From: Misgurnus anguillicaudatus
Taxonomy: Eukaryota; Chordata; Actinopteri; Cypriniformes; Cobitidae
Direction of reading: 5' to 3'
NCBI RefSeq assembly: GCF_027580225.2
Contig: NC_073361.2
Span: 34,031,501-34,095,500, forward strand
Length of the DNA: 64,000 bases
Both the position numbers and the translations under genes were made by a program. Each line of letters begins with the position of its first letter. Positions within the stretch are counted from its first letter, which is position 1. Under the pieces are notes generated by a model. That model did not search any database. It saw only the letters and a list, made by a program, of their open reading frames with translations, and had not been told where the DNA came from. Shown piece after piece: positions 25,201 to 34,100 of the stretch.

Positions 25201-28200
25201 TGACTGCTCACTGTGTGCCTGTCCACTGAGGGGTCAAAGGTCAGAACACACAACACTGTATTATACCCAGAGAACACACATAAATGAATAGCTTGCCATC
25301 TGATTGATTGTTCTGGATGTAATGTTTTGTGTGTGTGTAGCTTCAGCTCGACGTGTGTATTGGAGGGTGCCGGTGATTTCCGCTGCGATCGCTGTGATCA
25401 GGGTTATGAAGGACGTTACTGTGAGAGGTAAGAGGTCATGTGACATTACACACACACACACACATACATACATACAAACACACATAGACAGTAACGCACT
25501 CCCTGTGTCTCTCAGGTGTTCGGTGGGTTACTATGGTAACCCGTCTGAGCCGGGTGGGCGGTGCCAGGCGTGTCAGTGCAGCGAGGCGGGGTCAGTGCAT
25601 GGCGTGTGTGATGGACGCACAGGGAAGTGCGAGTGTAAGGTCGGGGTCAGAGGTCATCTGTGTGACGTGTGTGAGGAGAGACACGTGCTCGTGAACGATC
25701 AGTGTGTGTGTAAGTGATGTCAGATTCACTCCGATGCTCTATGATCTACGTACAGTTTGAGTGTTTATGAGACGTACTGTGTTGCTCTCGCAGCGTGCGA
25801 TGATGACTGCACTGGAGTTTTGCTGGACGATCTGGATGCTTTAGACGGATCCATCACATCTCTGAACTTGACCGGCGTCGTTCTTGCACCATACAGTCAA
25901 CTTTTGACTCTAGAGAACCGGACCAGAGAGGTGAAGGTGTGTGTTTTACTCATCAAAGACTTTCATTCATCTCATGTTTTGTAAGAATGAAGTCATTATT
26001 AAATGTTTACGTTCATAACAGAGTCTGATGTCTTGGGAGCAAAGGCCAAATTATCAGCTGAACACAGGAGAGGAAAACCTGAGCAACATCACCAATCAAA
26101 TCACTGATCTGCAGCAGCAGGTACCACTCGCATCCTCACCGTATCCATGGCAACAGCCTGATGATGCTGTGATGTCATTCCAAGTGTGTGTGTTTTGTAG
26201 GTGGAGAGCGTGTTTGGTCTCAGTGCTGATGTCATGATGACCTCAGAGGAGAGACTCACTCAGGGGCGAGAGATGCTGGACTTCATCCATAATATTCAAT
26301 CTCGCATTCAGAGTGAGAATCACTTCATTATTCATCAATCTCTTAATCTGATTGGCTGCTGTATAAATGACCTTCTCTGATTGGTTCAGGTGTGACAGAG
26401 CAGGCAGGTTCTGTAAACGAGACTGTGGATGAGATTCTGGATGAGATGAACAGCAGTTACGTGCTGGAGGAGATGAGCGGCACGCTGGAGAAGATGAGAG
26501 CGATAAATCTGACGCCCTGCGGTCAGACTGCACAGAATGAACACAAGTATGATCATCATAGATTGTGTCTGAACATGCGATTGTGTTCATTGATGTTCAG
26601 CGTTTAATCTGCTGTATGTGTGTGTAGTTCTGCAGTAGTGGTTCTCCAGAGCGTTCAGGATAAGATAACACAGCCGCAAACTTACAACCAGATCAAACAG
26701 GAGAACATCTCCACAACACTCGACAGATATAACCAGCAGCTCAGTGAGACCCAAGAGAGCCTAAACACGGCGGGGAACCACATTAACCACACACAACATC
26801 TGCTGAAGAACATCCAGGAGAATCTCAATGACTTCACTGTGAGTTACACGCGAGATGTTTAGCTGGGTGGATACGCTCAATACTCTTAATTTTAAACTGT
26901 ACTCTTCTCATGTCAGATCTCCAAGAACAATGTCAGCGATCTGAACCAGGAAGTAGAGAGACGTGTACAGGAAGCTCAGGAGATGCTGACTGATGCCCTT
27001 AATTCAGCAGAGGACATAAATAATACAACAACTGTGAGTGATGTTTCAAAACTCTCCTGCTTAAAGTTGATGAACTTTCAATACTCACATGAAATATTTG
27101 TGTGTGTTTCTTCAGACGCTGGAGGAGATGAAGAATGATGTTGAGATATTGAGTCCAGCTCTCAGGAAACATGTGGACGTTCTTGTGATGGAGTTGACTA
27201 GTCGAGATGCCCTGCAGCTGGTCTACAGAGCTGAGGATCACGCACAGGCGCTCAGTAAAGAGGCTCAGAGTCTCAACAGGTGTGTATGAGGATGTGTCTT
27301 CTGTTTATAACCACATACAGACTGAATAAATAAATAATAACATAAAACTCTATATGTGTCTCATGTCTGGTCAGATCTCTGTCTGAGGTGAGATCTTCAT
27401 CACTGAATGCTACTGGCATCCCACAGACCAGCATTAACATCAGGACACAAATACTACTGGCAGAAGATCTGGCCCGTACAGCCAATGAAAGTGCAAGCTC
27501 CGCCCTCAATCTGGTAAGAGAACCAATCAAAGTTTGTGAATCAAAGCTCAGCTTCAGTGTTTGTTGATGTTGATTTATGTCTGTCTGTCTGTCTGTCTGT
27601 AGACCTCTGAGTCTGAAAACTCATTGACTGTCCACGGACAGAAGACACTTCAGATGAGCTCAGAGATCCTGGATGACAGCCGATCTTTAAAGAACCACAC
27701 AGAGTGTAAGCAGACACACACATCACAATATATACACACTGATCTACAGTAACAACATACTGTATAATGTCTTAACATTGCTGTCTGATTTTGTGTTCAG
27801 GGCTGGAGTTTAACACCAGTGATGTAACCAGCAGATTGAATCTAACCAGAAGAAATGTTCAAAACTTCACCCAGCTGTTGCCAGATGCTCTCATCCTCCT
27901 GAGAAATTATCCAAACAGTGAGTTAAACTCCATCTATCTCCACTAACAGATCTAACTGTGTTCCTTTAGCTCAGCTTCTGTAGATAAAAGTCAAATGCAT
28001 TCATGTAGACGTCTATCGATCTGTTATACAGACAGTAGAGAGGAAATTCTTGAAGCTAAACATCAGGCAGAGGCGGCAAACGCATCCCTACAGAAAGCTC
28101 TAGAACGATTGGAGGATTATCAGATGAAGCTGAAGGAGTCGTGGTCTGCCGTCAGCTCAGCCAATCACAGCGCCAGGAGCTCCAGCGAGATGATCAGAGA

Positions 28201-31099
28201 CTCAGAAGACACCGGTGAGTTTCATGAACCAACATCTTCTTTACATTCAATACAATGATGTGAAGTGATGATGTCAGAGATCTAATAAAGACTTTACTAA
28301 ACAAATTAGTGTGGGAGCACAATTCCAAAAAAGCGCCAATGGGAGTGGGAATATCTGCAGGTTATTTACAAATTAAACTGTTAAGCGTTGCCGTCCCGAA
28401 TACGGGACACCTAAGTTTGCATTAATATTGTTGATGTAAATTTTAATCTATCACTACAAACTATATATCGTTGGAAAGGTCTAAGCCTCCAAAATAGACA
28501 TTTCAACAGTGTTTTACAAAATAAATTATGTAGGGAGAGTAATTGATTCATTTATGAAGAGAGTGTGCCTCAAAACATTTATTTTCTGCTAAATAAATGT
28601 CACTGTCCCACCAGCAGGACGACTACATTTACTTCAATGTTTCCATATGAATTCTTATCTAATCATGACAAACTGTATATTGTTTGAAAGCTCCAAGAGT
28701 GTAGATTTAACTCAATAGGGTGGGGTGATGCTTAAAAGGTTTAATAATACAGACACAACAGCTGATTTCCATTAAGACCAACGCAATCTACTAAAAGCAG
28801 CGCAAATTAGTTAAGGGTCGCAAATAAGCAGAGCTGATGAGGTGCTGGTGATCTACTGACACCTGATGAACTTGAGTTCAGCACCACAGATATTGCAACT
28901 GAAAATTTGGGGTGTGATCTCTCAGCAAAAGAAGCCATAGGCTGTGTCCAAAATCTCAAACTGTGACAGTAAGTACTGAATTAGATGAAGTATCTATACA
29001 TCTAACCCTAACAACCTTAAAACAGTAGGTACTAAATAGTATGAATATGGAGAGTATGGATGAATTTGAACGTACTACATCCACCATGTTTATACATCAC
29101 GTGACATACATCGTCAAAACAACCAGTTAGTCGTTAACTGGAATGACATTAAACTAGCACAGTTTAACCACGAGGGACAGCTGTCTAATAAATGTATTTG
29201 CATTTTAATAGAGCCGCGTTACCACTTTTGGACATTTTTATAAAACGCCTCTCCTTCATTTTCTTTATTGGATAACTTCTCTCTGGGGCTCACAGGATAG
29301 TAAAGGGTCCATCGAATGAACGCTTCGGGATCTTGCCAGATGGTACTTTTCTCCTTCTGTTTTTGAAATACTGTGAATTCGGACATACTACTCGCCTCGC
29401 TTACTGCTTTTCGCCCGCTATATATACCATTAATATCACACACGCAAACATAGCAGTAAATCACGTTGCGTGAATCATTTAAAAAATCTCCCCCCAAAAA
29501 TGTTGTGTCTGACAGGGAAACTCCTAGAAATGCATATGCAAAAATAACTAAACCACACCTTTTCAGTGCTAATGATCCACTGCGTATCTTTAGTAAATCC
29601 TGACATTGTTATTTAACACCAAAATGATGGTTTGCGCTGGTGCGAACTGTTAGTAAATCTGACCCCTGATGTTTATGAAATGCAGTTTATGTGTGTTATT
29701 TATAAAATGTGTTTTACTGATAATGTTCATAACCTTCAGCCAGTGCAGTCAGATCCACATTGAATGAAGTTCATCTGCACACTGAGCGACTCTACGACCG
29801 TCTGAAACCTCTGCAGACGCTGAGTGAGAATCTGGGCAGAAACCTGTCTGAAATCAGAGAGCTCATCAGACAGACCCGGAAACAGGCCGCATCCGTGAGT
29901 AACAGATCTGAACCGTTCCTCTCCCCAAAAAATAACTGAGAACCCTACTGAAAAATCCAGCTAAAACCAGCATAAGCTGGTAGCTGGTTTTAGCTGGCTT
30001 TAGCTGGTTTAAGGTGGTGTACGCTGGTCCTCCCAGCCTAACAAAGCTGGTCATGCTGGTGGGCCAGCTGGTATGCCAGCATGACCAGCTAAGCCTAGCT
30101 AGACCAGCTTAAAATGTGACCAAAACACAGCTAGACCAGCCTGCTACACCAGCAAAACCAGCTTCCAACACCAGCAAAACCAGCTAAAACCAAGCTGGGG
30201 ACCAGCTAAAACCAGCTCACCAGCTTATGCTGGTCTTAGCTGGATTTTTCAGTAGGGAAAATACACATCTCTGACACCCACACCTGTGTCACTGTAGATT
30301 AAAGTGGCCGTTGCTGCGGATCGAGATTGTGTCCGAGATTACAAACCCGAAATAACATCCAGAAACTTCAACATACTTACACTTACGGTGAAGACCGCTG
30401 AACCGGATAATCTGCTTTTCTATATGGGCAGCAGTCTGACTGTAAGTTATACAACCTGAAAGTCAGATGTTTGTGTTTAATTCTGTTTATATATAAACAT
30501 GATGTGCTATATCCACATCAGGAGGATTTTATGGCTTTGGAAATGCGTCATGGGAAAGTGTCATTCCTATGGGATGCTGGTTCTGGATACACCCGACTGG
30601 AATATCCCAACATTCAGATCAACAACAACATGTGGCACAGGATCAACGCCACAAGGTATGAAAAATCATTCTTTAAAGACTGTAGATATAATCTACGATC
30701 TGTCGATATTTTATATTTGTCTTCATTTCTTTAACTGCAGGTTTGGTAAACACGGCACCCTGACCGTTCAGCAGACGGACTCTGAACCCATGCCCACCGT
30801 CAAGACCACTGCTGCCGGTTCTTCTACTGTTATGGACGTCAACAAATCCACCTGGATGTTTGTTGGAGGTTTGGGTGGTCAGGTGAAGGTGAGGGCTTCA
30901 TCCGCTTTATAAGGATCTCCCTCAACATCTCTGTTTTGTTGTTTTACATTCTCTGTACATCTCTGCAGAAATCTCCAGCGGTGAAGATGACTCATTTTAA
31001 AGGCTGTATGGGAGAAGCGTCACTCAATGAGAACAATATTGGATTATGGAACTATAGAGAGAGAGACGGAGAGTGTGCTGGATGTTTCATGAGGTCTGA

Positions 31100-31135
<36 letters not shown>

Positions 31136-34100
31136 ACGCAGATCTGAATAAACATTAAACTCTCTCCTCCATGTGTCACGTATAGCGTGCGGACAGAAGA
31201 CACTTCATTTCACTTTGACGGCAGTGGATACTCTGTGGTTGAGAAGTCTCTTCGGTCCATGTCCACCAGCGTCATCATGTTCTTCAAAACTCTTTCTCCA
31301 AACGGCCTGCTCCTTTATCTGGCCTCCAACGGCACGGTATGATCTCACCAACACCTTTTTAAAAAAGTCACGGATCATTTCTTTTAGTTTGATCCCTCAC
31401 ATGTTCTCCTGTATGTACAGAGAGACTTCTTATCCATTGAGCTGGTAGAAGGAAAAGTTCACTTGACCTTTGAACTGGGTGCTGGAGTTTTCACCCTGAC
31501 CTCTAACAAAACATACAACACGGGCAACTGGTACCGTATCGCCCTGCAGAGGAACAAACGCAAAGGTGACTTATAGACTTCACCTATCTCTCTTCTCATT
31601 GGCTGGATTCATAGTCTAATAATAAAAGGGTTTTTTTTGTCTTCAGGACATTTAGCTGTGATGGCAGCTGAGAACCCTTCAGAGCGAGAGGTCATGGAAG
31701 GGGAGGCACCGGGTTCATCGTCTGACCTCAATCGCTCCGATCTCGACCCCATTTATATCGGCGGCCTACCCGCCTCTCGACCAATCAGGTGTGATAAGTT
31801 TGAACTATAAGCATGTTTTGAACATCACACATAAATCTTTCTCAAACTTATTGTGAATTATGTCTGCAGGAGAGAGGTGGTCGCACGATCGTTTGTCGGC
31901 TGTATGAAGAATGTCGAAATTGCTCGTACAAATTTTGATCTGCTCAGAGAGTCGTACGGAGGAGTAAAGAAAGGATGTGTGCTAAAGGTAAAAGTCCATC
32001 ACCTACAGCAGATGGCGCCAGAGACATTTAATTTATTTATAACTGCTATCAAATACAACACAGAGAGGATTTTACCAGAGACTGCAAATACAGAAATGAT
32101 TCTCATGCTAACTATGTCATATTATAATACAGATATTCCTGAAGTTTACCTTTTAAGTATCTTGACTTTATTCCTCAGAAAGCAAAGTGTTCCCAAATAC
32201 TCCTTAAAGTGTGCTTGATTGTGTTCATTGAAACTCATATTATGTTGATGTGTTTTAGCCCATCCGCAGTCTTTCTGCATTTGGTGATGGTTATCTGGAG
32301 ATGCCTGGCATCATCATGGGTTCACATACAGAGATCATGACCACCTTCTCCACTAAACACGACAGTGGGGTCATTCTGGCCGGATTCAGCAGAACCACAG
32401 GACGCTCACGCAGACAAACACAACAGGTCAGTTCTACATCACACAATATTATTATTCATTTAATGATGTCATGCTATTAATGATGTGATGTTATTGTTGA
32501 TGTGATGCTGTAATGTTAGTATCAATGTGATGTTATTGTTCATGTCATGATGTGATGTTAAAATCGATGTGATGTTATCATTGTGATATTATTATTGATG
32601 TGATGTTATCATTTGTGATGAAGTAACGTTATCATTGATGTGATGTTATTGTTCATGTGATGCTGTGATATTATAATCGATGTGATGTTATCATTGTAAT
32701 ATTATCATTGATGTGATGTTATTGTTCATGTCATGATGTGATGTTAAAATCGATGTGATGTTATCATTGTGATATTATTATTGATGTGATGTTATTATTG
32801 ATGTGATGCAGTAATGTTATTGTCAATGTGATGTTATTGTTTTATGTTTTGATCTCATGTTATTATCGATGTTATGTTTTCATTGTGATGTTTTTATCAT
32901 TGATGTGATTTTATTATTGATGTAATGATGTTTTTTCATCTGTTTCTCATCAGTCTCTCCTGACTGTAACGCTGGTGTCTGGTTGGCTGGAGGTCCGTGT
33001 GGGTGTGGCTGAGGGTGGGGCTGTGCACAAGGCAGTCGTAAAGTCACGAAATGGCTCGTTCAGTGACGGACGGGAGCATTCACTCGTACTGCAGAGGAAT
33101 AAACGGTTTGTGACGCATCATCAAATCATATCTATAGATGTATTAACAGATGTCATATAGAGCTGGTTTTCCAGACAGAGTTTAGATTAAAACAGGGCTA
33201 ACCCTTATATGAAAAACAAACTAAGGCACTGTCTTTAGAAAAGTAAAAAGGGTTAGGCCTTAGTTATATTGGGACACTGAAGTAGTTCAAACAATTACAG
33301 GTGTGCATCTTGAGACAAAACAATGCAGTGATATATTTAAAGATCTGTCATTGGTTATGAGGATGTCATTGATCTTTTCCTCTGTATGTTTGTGTGTCAG
33401 GAGCATTACAGTGTTTGTGGATGAGGAGAATCAGCCCACAATAAAACTGGGCTCATCTTCAGATAAACCTCTGTCATTGGGACGTCTCTGTATCGCGGGT
33501 GTTCCTGCAGGAGAAAGCATCACAGGACTGAACGCCATGACCTCTTTCTACGGCTGTATCAGAAACATAGCTGTGGATGGAGTGTGAGTAAAATACATAC
33601 TCATATACTCTCTATCAAATACTTACACACGAGTAAAATAGTCATACAACAGTACCGTGATGGCATCCTGTGATTATACTGTGATACTTTGATACACGCA
33701 TTCATTTACTGTTATCTCACAGAAACCCTGAAGTCTCCATAATAATTGTCTATATATATCAATCCAGAAGTACAGTAAGAGATGTAATTGATGTTTCAGA
33801 CTGCTGGATCTGTCTGCTGCTCTGCACTATGAGAACGTGGACATGGACAGCTGTTTACTGCAGGAGAGACCCAGACGAGTTCTTTTACCTGATGATGTAG
33901 AGACGGATCCGACCCCTGACCCCGCTGTACCACCTCTGACCCCTACACCAGAGCTCATCACCGTCACAGCACACAGCACCAGTGTAAGCCAACATGACAT
34001 TTAAATACAAATCTCTATGATGAAAGAGATCCATAGGGATTATTGTCTGATATAAATCTGATCCTATCTGTGAAACCCAGACTAAAGTCTCAGAATCCAG

